13,409 nucleotides of DNA from Puniceicoccales bacterium (GTDB lineage Bacteria; Verrucomicrobiota; Verrucomicrobiia; Opitutales; UBA953). Positions 1 through 6,193 of this stretch are shown piece after piece. Position 1 is the first letter of the stretch. Each line of letters begins with the position of its first letter. Location of the stretch: NCBI GenBank assembly GCA_031289285.1, contig JAITPT010000120.1:1-13409 (forward strand), given 5' to 3'. Both the position numbers and the translations under genes were made by a program. Below the pieces are notes generated by a model, which saw only the letters and a program-made list of their open reading frames with translations, did no database searches and was not told the origin of the DNA.

Positions 1-97
1 CGTCCACGTCCCCGCCCGCCCGCCGTCCCCATTTTTTCCATTTTTCCACCGAAACCGGAACATGCGCCTCTTTGCGGCTGTCAACTTGTGCTTTGTT

Positions 98-1000
98 ATG
101 AGCACACTCAGCAGACGCGATTTTCTCCAAGCCGGTGCCGCCAGCCTGACGGCACTCTCACTCGCCCCGCTTGCGGCCTCCGCTGCGGAGGAAACACCCG
201 CCGCCGCCGCGCCAAAATTGCGCTTGGTCAAACTCGGCAATACCGGCGTGACCGTCTCGCAAATCGCCTTCGGCACCGGCAGCGTCGGCTACAACAAATC
301 GTCGAACCAGACGCGCCGTGGCATGGCTCACTTCGTCGAGTTGGCGCGGCACGCCTACTCGCGCGGCATCCGGTTTTACGACATGGCGGACAGCTACGGC
401 TCGCAGCCCTTTGTCGCGCAGACCATCAAAACGCTCCCCCGCGAAAAGCTCACGCTCGGCTCCAAAGTTTGGACAGAAGACGACAGCAAGGGCGTCTATA
501 AAGACATCCCGAAAACGATTGACCGCATCCGCCGCGAACTCGGCTCCGACTACGTGGACATCCTCCTGATGCACTGTATGCTCAAAGGCGGTTGGAGCAA
601 AAAACGCCAAGGCAGCATGGACGCCTTTTCTGCGGCAAAAGCTGCCGGGCACATCCGCGCCGTCGGCGTCTCTTGCCACAATTGGGACGCGCTGGTCGAG
701 GCCGTCGAGACGCCTTGGGTTGACGTGATTATGGCGCGTATCAACCCGTTCGGAGTGCTCATGGATAACAAGCCGGAGGTCGTAAAAGCACTCCTGCAAA
801 AGGCGGTGAAAAATGGAAAAGGCGTGATTGCGATGAAAATTTTCGGCGAAGGGAAGCGCGTCAAAGACGCCGAGCGCGAGCAGTCAATCCGCTACGTGCT
901 GCAAGATGTCGGCATCGCTTGCATGACGCTTGGCATGGAAACGATACCGCAGGTGGACGACGCCGTGGAAAAAGTCGTGCGCCTCTCGCCCGCCGCGTAA
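98..1000 (+). CDS. Tat-exported aldo/keto reductase
   Basis: Aldo/keto reductase of about 300 residues; the family uses NAD(P)H to reduce aldehydes and ketones on a TIM barrel. An in-frame ATG at 62 exists, but I chose the ATG at 98 because it puts a twin-arginine signal (SRRDFLQ, followed by an Ala/Leu-rich stretch ending in ASAAEE) at the N-terminus. Numbering from the ATG at 62, the family's catalytic tetrad is intact: Asp107 and Tyr112 in FYDMADSYG, Lys135 in GSKVW and His171 in LLMHCM. Tat export would suit a protein folded with its nucleotide in the cytoplasm. No 4Fe-4S extension is present at the C-terminus. The substrate cannot be read from the sequence. It ends 38 bp from the convergent aminotransferase. 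Family assignment is firm; start and export are likely. Confidence 0.88.
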   Translation: MSTLSRRDFLQAGAASLTALSLAPLAASAAEETPAAAAPKLRLVKLGNTGVTVSQIAFGTGSVGYNKSSNQTRRGMAHFVELARHAYSRGIRFYDMADSYGSQPFVAQTIKTLPREKLTLGSKVWTEDDSKGVYKDIPKTIDRIRRELGSDYVDILLMHCMLKGGWSKKRQGSMDAFSAAKAAGHIRAVGVSCHNWDALVEAVETPWVDVIMARINPFGVLMDNKPEVVKALLQKAVKNGKGVIAMKIFGEGKRVKDAEREQSIRYVLQDVGIACMTLGMETIPQVDDAVEKVVRLSPAA

Positions 1001-1001
1001 G

Positions 1002-1034
1002 CCCGCCACTCCGCAGTCCCGCCGCTCCGCAGTC
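1002..1034. repeat. 16-bp direct repeat in convergent gap
   Basis: Two tandem copies of cccgccRctccgcagtc (1002-1018 and 1018-1034, sharing one base and differing at one position) fill the gap between two convergent stop codons. A third, degenerate copy may run into the aminotransferase stop. I see no hairpin terminator here. Confidence 0.6.
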
Positions 1035-1038
1035 GCCG

Positions 1039-2250
1039 TCAGTGCCGCAGTAGCGCGGCCTCGAAGGCGGGAAACGCGGCGGTGAAATCCGCCTCGTGGG
1101 CGAGCAAGCTCACTACCCAAAACGCACCTGCGTCTGGCGGCATGTCGTAGAAAAAACCTGGGTGAACCAGCACCCCTGCGCGTTTCGCGAGATAAAGTGC
1201 CGACGCCTCCTCGTCCGTCCCCTTGGGCAAGGCGATGAGTGCCATCCAGCCCGCCTCGCGTGGGAGCAAGGCAGGCCCATGTGTGCTCGCGGCGCACCAA
1301 TCGCGCAACGCACGCTCGTTCGCCGCGATACGCCGGAGTGCTGCTGCCCGCGCCGCAGGTGCCGCTGCCAATAACGCGCCCGCCGCGTTTTGTGCGCCCG
1401 CGCTGGCGGAGAGATAAGTGTCCGCCACGAAGTCCAGCCGCTCCAACGCCGCGCCGCGCCACTGCGCCGGGCCGGCGGTCACAATCCACGCGAGCTTTGC
1501 CTGTGGCAAAAGTGCCACCTTGGAGAGGCCGCTCAGCGCGAACAGCGGCACGGCGGTCTCGCCCGCCCACGTGGGCAAAACCGCCGCAGCCGCCGCCGCA
1601 GCAGCAGCCGCGTCCGCCGTCTCCGCCGCAAAATCCAGAAACACCTCGTCGGCGATGATTGCGAGACCGTGCCGCAGCGCGGTCTCGCGCAGGGCGTCGC
1701 GGTCGGCGACGTCGGGCACGGCACCGGCGGGGTTGTTCGGCGCGACGCAAAAAATGGCGCGGGTGCGCGGCGTGACGGCGGCGTCGAGCGCGGCGGCGTC
1801 CACACGCCAACGCCCGTCGCGCAGCACGAGCGGATAGGGGGCGATTTTCACGCACTCCATCTCGGCGAGAAATTGCAAAAGCGGGTATGCGGGCGCGGGC
1901 ACGAGCACGGTGTCGCCGGGGTCGGTCAACAACTTGAGCAGCCACGCGCAGGCTTCGCTTGTGCTCGCGCAGAGGTGGATTTGCTCTGGCGACACCGCCG
2001 CGCCGTGCCCCGCATAGTAGGCGGCGACTGCCTCACGCGCCACCAGAAGCCCACGCGGGTCGGGCGCGTAAAAACGGTTTTCCGCTGCCGCAAACGCCGC
2101 CGCCAGCGTTTCCGCCGACCACGCGAAACCGGCGCGTGTCGGGTTGGAGAGCGTGAGGTCGAGCAGCGGCAAACCCGCGGCACGGCGGGCGGCGGCGGCG
2201 CGGGTGAGCGCGTTATCGTCGAGGCTCCATGTGAAACGGCGTGTGAACAT
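1039..2250 (-). CDS. PLP-dependent aminotransferase, class I/II
   Basis: Fold-type I aminotransferase of 403 residues, cytoplasmic. The start is the ATG at 2248-2250; the frame stays open upstream, but that part is Arg-rich and resembles no aminotransferase. Visible motifs are SNPTRAGF (35-42), the NNPAG loop with the cofactor-contacting Asn173, ADEVFLDF (200-207) with Asp201 for the pyridine nitrogen, and SGLSK with the Schiff-base Lys244. The usual Tyr after ADE is Phe204, and the Arg that usually binds PLP phosphate about eight residues after the lysine is Lys252 (QAKLAW). Ten or more consecutive alanines (about 214-223) follow the Asp loop, in a GCC/GCA-rich stretch. It lies 92 bp downstream of the hexapeptide protein on the same strand. 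The amino-acid substrate is unknown; the class is firm. Confidence 0.85.
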   Translation of the reverse strand: MFTRRFTWSLDDNALTRAAAARRAAGLPLLDLTLSNPTRAGFAWSAETLAAAFAAAENRFYAPDPRGLLVAREAVAAYYAGHGAAVSPEQIHLCASTSEACAWLLKLLTDPGDTVLVPAPAYPLLQFLAEMECVKIAPYPLVLRDGRWRVDAAALDAAVTPRTRAIFCVAPNNPAGAVPDVADRDALRETALRHGLAIIADEVFLDFAAETADAAAAAAAAAAVLPTWAGETAVPLFALSGLSKVALLPQAKLAWIVTAGPAQWRGAALERLDFVADTYLSASAGAQNAAGALLAAAPAARAAALRRIAANERALRDWCAASTHGPALLPREAGWMALIALPKGTDEEASALYLAKRAGVLVHPGFFYDMPPDAGAFWVVSLLAHEADFTAAFPAFEAALLRH

Positions 2251-2342
2251 GCGCGTCTTATTTGCCGATGAAAATGCCGATGAAAAAAACGGCGGCGTTA
2301 AAAAACGAAGTGCCCTCGCGACCCTCGCGGCGGCGCGACGCC

Positions 2343-2882
2343 TCAGACTTTTTCCCTCGCAAACTTCCGCTGCAAAGCCGCCGAGACGACCGTGTATTTT
2401 TCCGCCATACGCCGCCCCGCCTCTAATTGGCCGGGCTTGAGCGGACGTGCCTCTTTCGCCGGAACGCCCATCACGATGGAGTTCGGCGGCACGACCGTCC
2501 CGGGCGGCACAAGCGCGTGCGCCGCCACGATGCTGCCCGCGCCGATGACTGCGCCGTCGAGCACCGTCGCGTTCATCCCGATTAGGCAGCCGTCGCCGAT
2601 AGTGCAGGCGTGAACCATCGCACGGTGGCCGATGGTGACGAACTTGCCGACGAGACACGGCAAGTCGTCGGCGAGGTGGATGACGACGCCGTCTTGCACG
2701 TTGGTGCCCTCGCCGATTTCGATGCGCTCGATGTCGCCCCGCAGCACCGCGCCGGGAAACACGCTGGCCTTGGGGCCGAGTTTCACGGCACCGATGAGAG
2801 TCGCGCCGGGCAGCACCACGGCAGACGGGTCAATCTGCGGGTCTTGCGAAAGGAACTTTTGCAAACGTTCTTCAATAGTCAT
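2343..2882 (-). CDS. Gamma-carbonic-anhydrase-like hexapeptide protein
   Basis: Left-handed beta-helix protein of 179 residues in the gamma-carbonic anhydrase/YrdA/PaaY group; members are trimers that bind metal between subunits. The sequence shows hexapeptide repeats (VVLPGATLIGAVKLG and onward), RGD at 48-50, QDG at 63-65 and the three expected metal-ligand histidines: His69 (VVIH), His86 and His91 (IGHRAMVH). The acidic catalytic loop of the archaeal Cam enzyme is absent, as in YrdA/CamH types, so carbonic anhydrase activity is possible but unproven. The C-terminal helix is usual for the family. An alternative ATG at 2901-2903 adds seven residues; neither start has a clear Shine-Dalgarno. 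It is divergent from the nuoA-like gene, with 114 bp between them. Confidence 0.85.
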   Translation of the reverse strand: MTIEERLQKFLSQDPQIDPSAVVLPGATLIGAVKLGPKASVFPGAVLRGDIERIEIGEGTNVQDGVVIHLADDLPCLVGKFVTIGHRAMVHACTIGDGCLIGMNATVLDGAVIGAGSIVAAHALVPPGTVVPPNSIVMGVPAKEARPLKPGQLEAGRRMAEKYTVVSAALQRKFAREKV

Positions 2883-2996
2883 TGCGCGGCGGACATTCGC
2901 CATTTCGCAGCCAGATAGAAAGTTAAAAATCCTGTCGCCAAAACGCTGCCCGCCTTTTAGATGTGCCGCCCGAAAAAAGTTTCGCCGCTCCGTTAT
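2883..2996. promoter_or_regulatory. Divergent intergenic region
   Basis: 114 bp between two divergent genes must hold promoters for both sides. It contains an AT-richer patch (gttaaaaatcct, about 2920-2931). I cannot assign -35/-10 boxes with confidence, and neither gene has an evident Shine-Dalgarno. Confidence 0.35.
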
Positions 2997-3395
2997 ATGG
3001 ATAACTCCCTCGCCGCCTATTTGCCCGTGCTCATACAAATCGCCATCGGCGTCGCCCTGCCTGCGGGCATCCTCGCCGCCAGCCACATCTTCGGGCAACG
3101 CGGTCGGCACAACGCCGCAAAAGACTCGCCCTACGAGTGCGGCAACACCCTCCCCGCCGACGACCGCCCGCACCCGCGCTTCGCAGTGAAGTTTTACGTG
3201 ACCGCCATGCTCTTCATCCTCTTCAACATCGCGCTCATCTTCCTGCTGCCCTTCGCACTCGTCTGCCGCGAACTCGCCGCCGCCGGCCTCGCCGTCGCCG
3301 CGCCCATCTGTGTCTTTCTCGCCGTCCTCGCTCTGGGGCTGTTCTACCAAATCCGCTCCGGCGCACTCGACTGGGACACACCAAACAACCACTAA
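2997..3395 (+). CDS. nuoA: NADH-quinone oxidoreductase subunit A-like (NuoA/NdhC)
   Basis: Membrane protein of 132 residues with three predicted helices (about 7-29, 62-88, 98-117), matching the complex I subunit A family in length and layout. The signature loop KDSPYECG (42-49), the FAVKFYVTAMLFILF helix and the C-terminal GALDWD are all present. The start is the ATG at 2997, because upstream in-frame codons only add a basic, unconserved stretch. Odd point: family members normally read F-D-x-E in the second helix (Asp79 and Glu81 in E. coli NuoA), whereas here the codons are aac (Asn77) and gcg (Ala79). The following PWA-like motif is PFA. No nuoB follows; the next gene, 17 bp on, is the EIIA/cyclase fusion. 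It may be a divergent second copy or a subunit with altered proton coupling. Family is firm, function uncertain. Confidence 0.85.
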   Translation: MDNSLAAYLPVLIQIAIGVALPAGILAASHIFGQRGRHNAAKDSPYECGNTLPADDRPHPRFAVKFYVTAMLFILFNIALIFLLPFALVCRELAAAGLAVAAPICVFLAVLALGLFYQIRSGALDWDTPNNH

Positions 3396-3412
3396 AAAAA
3401 TCTCCGTCCACC

Positions 3413-5122
3413 ATGCGTATTGACCGTTTTTTGGCACCAAGCCGCATCATTGATTTGAAGAGCCGCAACTACCGCGACGCCCTGCTCGAGCTACTCGCAC
3501 TCTGCCCACCCGCCGTCTTCCCCGCCACGCCAACAACGGCGACAGCGACGACGGCGGCGAAGCCGGTGGCGGCAACGACGACGGCAACCTCGAAGCCGGT
3601 GGCATCGGCGACAACGGCAACGACGGCGTCGGCAGCGAAGACGTCGGCGTCGGCAACAACGGCGAAGACGCCGCCCGCCGCAGCAGCAGCCGCTGCCACC
3701 GCCGCGCTCGCGCCGCCCCACGCTGCCGCCGCGACAACACCCGCCGCCACGCCGCGCCCGCCGTCGTCCGCTGCTGCCGCCGCGACAACACCTGCCGCTG
3801 CGGGCGCGTCCGCCACTTCTTCTGCTGCTGCGTCCGCCGCTGCTTCCGCCGCCGCCCTTGCGCCATCTGGCGGCGGCATTCTCGAAGCCCTCCTCCAACG
3901 CGAGCGCGTCATCCCGTCGCTACTCGACAGTGCCATCGCGTTGCCGCACGTGCGCATCCCGCTGCGCAAAAAATATGTCTTCGCGGTCGGGCGTTGCGCC
4001 GAGGGGCTTGTCGAGTCCGCCGACCCGGGCGACAAAAAAGTACGCCTGATTTTTCTCGTGCTCGCGTCGGACAAAGAGAAGTCCATCCACGGAGTGCTCG
4101 CCGCCCTCGCGGGCATTTTAGAAGAGGCCGCTGTCGCACGGCTTCTCGACGGCGCGGTTTTGCTCAAAGAGTTTCGCGCTGCGGTCAACGGGCTTTTCCA
4201 AGGCGTCACCAGCAAAGGCTCGCTGCTCAGCTCCTCGTTTAACCAGCTCATGTGGCGCGAGGCGGAAAAAATCGCACTGGGTGCCCGTTGCCCCACACTG
4301 CTGCTTTTCTCGGACACCTTCGCCGCGCCTGCCAACGTCCCCGCCAAGACCGCCAAGGGCCTGCGGGTGGTCGTCGTCGCGAGGCGCAGTTATGAGTTTG
4401 ACGGCGGCGACGGCGATGCTGGCGAGGCGGGTGCCAAGCCCGAATACGTCATCGTGCGCGGGCACACAAAAAGTCGCTTTTCGCAATTGCGTGGCGCGTT
4501 GCTCGTCGGCCTGCTCCACGGCATCCTCAAGCCCGACGAGCGCGTATGCTGTCTCGGCGGCACCGCCGATAGCGACCGGCTCGACATCGTGCAGGTGGTC
4601 GAATTGGCGTCGGAGTTTCCAAGTGTTTTGTCGAGCCGACGCGACTTGTTGCCGCAAGGTGTCCGCGCCGACGTGTTGGAGCGTGCGCTGGGCATTGCGA
4701 CGGAGCTTGCCGTCGAGGGGCGCGAAGGGCGGCCTATCGGGTGCATCCTCGTCATCGGCAATCGCGACGAATTGAAGCCAATGGTGAAGCCGCTCATCAT
4801 GAATCCGTTTTTTGGTTATCCCGAAGACGACCGCAACATCCTCAGTCCGTTTTTAGAGGAAACGGTGAAGGAGCTTTCGCTGATTGATGGCGCGATAGTC
4901 ATCAACGGTGACGGCGTGATTGACAGTGCGGGGAGTATGTTAGCTGCGAACATGCGTGACGCGCCGGTATTGCCGGGCGGTTTGGGCACACGCCATGCGG
5001 CTGCCAACGCCATCTCCGTCGCTGCGGATTGCATCGCCATCGCCGTTTCGTCGAGCACTGGCCAAGTAACCCTCTTCCGCAAAGGCGAACCCCTAATGCT
5101 CTTCGAACGCGCCGTAAAATAG
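3413..5122 (+). CDS. PTS EIIA / DisA_N diadenylate cyclase fusion
   Basis: A 569-residue protein joining a PTS EIIA type-2 domain to a DisA_N (DAC) domain, which makes c-di-AMP from two ATP. The EIIA part is split: its first helix (IIDLKSRNYRDALLELL, about 12-28), then a low-complexity Ala/Thr/Pro/Ser insert (about 32-152), then ILEALLQRERVIPSLLDSAIALPHVR, with the expected phosphorylated histidine at 179. The cyclase part includes REGRPIG (437-443), NPF (464-466), the DGA motif (492-494) and GTRH (525-528), ending near 562. The third residue of the classical RHR motif is Ala529. No membrane segment is seen, so it is probably cytoplasmic. I infer that phosphotransfer status could tune c-di-AMP output. 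It is probably co-transcribed with the gene 17 bp upstream. There is no Shine-Dalgarno at the ATG. Domains are firm; activity is untested. Confidence 0.85.
   Translation: MRIDRFLAPSRIIDLKSRNYRDALLELLALCPPAVFPATPTTATATTAAKPVAATTTATSKPVASATTATTASAAKTSASATTAKTPPAAAAAAATAALAPPHAAAATTPAATPRPPSSAAAAATTPAAAGASATSSAAASAAASAAALAPSGGGILEALLQRERVIPSLLDSAIALPHVRIPLRKKYVFAVGRCAEGLVESADPGDKKVRLIFLVLASDKEKSIHGVLAALAGILEEAAVARLLDGAVLLKEFRAAVNGLFQGVTSKGSLLSSSFNQLMWREAEKIALGARCPTLLLFSDTFAAPANVPAKTAKGLRVVVVARRSYEFDGGDGDAGEAGAKPEYVIVRGHTKSRFSQLRGALLVGLLHGILKPDERVCCLGGTADSDRLDIVQVVELASEFPSVLSSRRDLLPQGVRADVLERALGIATELAVEGREGRPIGCILVIGNRDELKPMVKPLIMNPFFGYPEDDRNILSPFLEETVKELSLIDGAIVINGDGVIDSAGSMLAANMRDAPVLPGGLGTRHAAANAISVAADCIAIAVSSSTGQVTLFRKGEPLMLFERAVK
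3532..3792 (+). repeat. Low-complexity coding repeats in the EIIA insert
   Basis: GC-rich repetitive DNA encoding the Ala/Thr/Pro insert. The 13-mer cgaagccggtggc occurs at 3558-3570 and 3591-3603 (33 bp apart), and gctgccgccgcgacaacacc occurs at 3722-3741 and 3773-3792 (51 bp apart). Both spacings are multiples of three, so gain or loss of a unit keeps the frame. The first half (3532-3669) has strongly anomalous codon endings in the gene's own frame. Confidence 0.75.
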
Positions 5123-5196
5123 CACCAGCGCAGACGGCCAGTATCGCCCCGCCATTTACTTTAAACTCGTTTTAACTAACTTCTTTCCACACACTT
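5123..5196. other. Intergenic gap at GC shift
   Basis: 74 bp between two same-strand genes. Base composition drops from GC-rich to AT-richer here (actttaaactcgttttaactaac, about 5158-5180). I see no clear terminator hairpin or Shine-Dalgarno. A promoter for the following gene is plausible from the AT content only. Confidence 0.3.
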
Positions 5197-6138
5197 ATGC
5201 TTACTTACAAAATTCTCAAAACTATAACATTAACTCTGGTCGTCTTTATCATGGCCATCGTCGCCCTCTGCGCCCAGGAAGTTCCTCAGCCGCTGGTGCC
5301 CTTCCAAAATGCGAAGAGCTATTGTCCAAGACTTGAGGCAATACGTGACGCCCACAAAGCAAAGGACATTGTCGCCTTTTACGCACATCTGAAAGATCTG
5401 TATATCATCTTGAATGCTGATAAATGGACTACGCTATACAACGAGGGAGAAGACCCCAATAGCGTTGGCTATGCCGCTTGGGATTGGTGGTTCTATTATG
5501 CGGTCCAAGGAAGATTGCTTACAGAAGATGAATTCAAGAAAAACAAACAAATAGACGGTTTTGACCTTGCTGCACAAAGTATTTCATTTGTTTATATATC
5601 AGACTTTCGTATCGGGAGATTGGAAAGAATGGCGGAGAAGTTCAAGTTCAATATGCCAGCATACAGAAAAGTGTATGTTGCATACCTCCGGAGCATCATG
5701 TCATTTTTTGCATCTTCCGAAATTAAACTCCGGAAAATAGAGAAAAAGCAAAAGGAGGAATACGCAGAGTTCGAGAAAAAGGTCAGAAAAGCGAGTTCCG
5801 ACAGAATCGCTGCCGCCGGAGGTTATATAGATATGGATATTGAACGTCTTCAGGTAAATGGCATTTTATATGGAAAATACTACGAAAGTCTGCAAACTCG
5901 CAGGAGAATATCCGATTGTCAATTCGAGCAACATTGCAATCGGGACGAATACGTAAAGACATTAGTTGATGCTTATCCAAGAGATGCCGCACAAGTGCAT
6001 GAGGCTATCATGAGTGCTGGTTGCGAAAGCAAGGCGAAGTGCCGCGACTGGCTACTGCGTGCAGTCGGAAGGAGCAAAGAAACAGAATATCTCTATCGGG
6101 GGCTTCCCAAAGAAAACAAAACCTCAGTCGTCCCATAG
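5197..6138 (+). CDS. Exported protein of unknown function
   Basis: I do not recognise this 313-residue protein. It begins with a Sec-type signal peptide: basic start (MLTYKILK), then a hydrophobic run to about residue 26, with likely cleavage after LCA. The VALC sequence has Leu just before Cys, so it is a poor lipobox. The mature part is mostly helical and rich in Tyr, Lys and Glu. It contains WDWWFYYAVQGR (about 93-104) and a charged, probably coiled-coil stretch around 172-200 (KLRKIEKKQKEEYAEFEKKVRKA spread over that span). Several cysteines sit near the C-terminus (QHC, AGCESKAKC). Base composition is clearly more AT-rich than the genes before it, suggesting an acquired or lineage-specific gene. 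It converges on the lyase pair and has no functional link I can show. Confidence 0.75.
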   Translation: MLTYKILKTITLTLVVFIMAIVALCAQEVPQPLVPFQNAKSYCPRLEAIRDAHKAKDIVAFYAHLKDLYIILNADKWTTLYNEGEDPNSVGYAAWDWWFYYAVQGRLLTEDEFKKNKQIDGFDLAAQSISFVYISDFRIGRLERMAEKFKFNMPAYRKVYVAYLRSIMSFFASSEIKLRKIEKKQKEEYAEFEKKVRKASSDRIAAAGGYIDMDIERLQVNGILYGKYYESLQTRRRISDCQFEQHCNRDEYVKTLVDAYPRDAAQVHEAIMSAGCESKAKCRDWLLRAVGRSKETEYLYRGLPKENKTSVVP

Positions 6139-6146
6139 GTGCGACA

Positions 6147-6169
6147 GCGGTTTCATTGTGCAAAACCGC
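6147..6169. terminator. Hairpin in convergent gap, possible bidirectional terminator
   Basis: Perfect 7-bp inverted repeat gcggttt/aaaccgc (6147-6153 and 6163-6169) with a 9-nt loop, located between convergent stop codons at 6138 and 6194. There is no long U tract on either side, so it is a weak intrinsic terminator at best; its position supports the call. Confidence 0.45.
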
Positions 6170-6193
6170 CCGCATTAACTGCCATTTTCAGAG

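Noticed and set aside
158..799. Open frame of 213 codons on the minus strand inside the aldo/keto reductase
   Set aside because: It is a high-GC shadow of a gene with an intact catalytic tetrad and Tat signal on the other strand, and it shows no recognisable domain.
884..1945. Long minus-strand frame spanning the convergent gap
   Set aside because: It runs through two well-supported genes in the wrong frame; its Arg/Ala-rich composition is a GC artefact.
1390..2271. Open frame of 293 codons on the plus strand opposite the aminotransferase
   Set aside because: The Arg/Gly-rich product resembles no protein family, while the minus strand carries clear PLP-enzyme motifs.
2251..2342. Terminator between the hexapeptide protein and the aminotransferase
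   Set aside because: There are T-rich stretches and a directly repeated ccctcgcg, but I could not form a convincing stem followed by a U tract.
3469..4356. Minus-strand frame of 295 codons over the EIIA insert
   Set aside because: It is Ala/Val-rich because of the repeated GC-rich codons of the plus-strand insert, and lies opposite conserved EIIA motifs.
5248..5277. Lipobox in the exported orphan protein
   Set aside because: The residue before Cys is Leu, which does not fit the lipobox; a normal signal peptidase I site is more likely.
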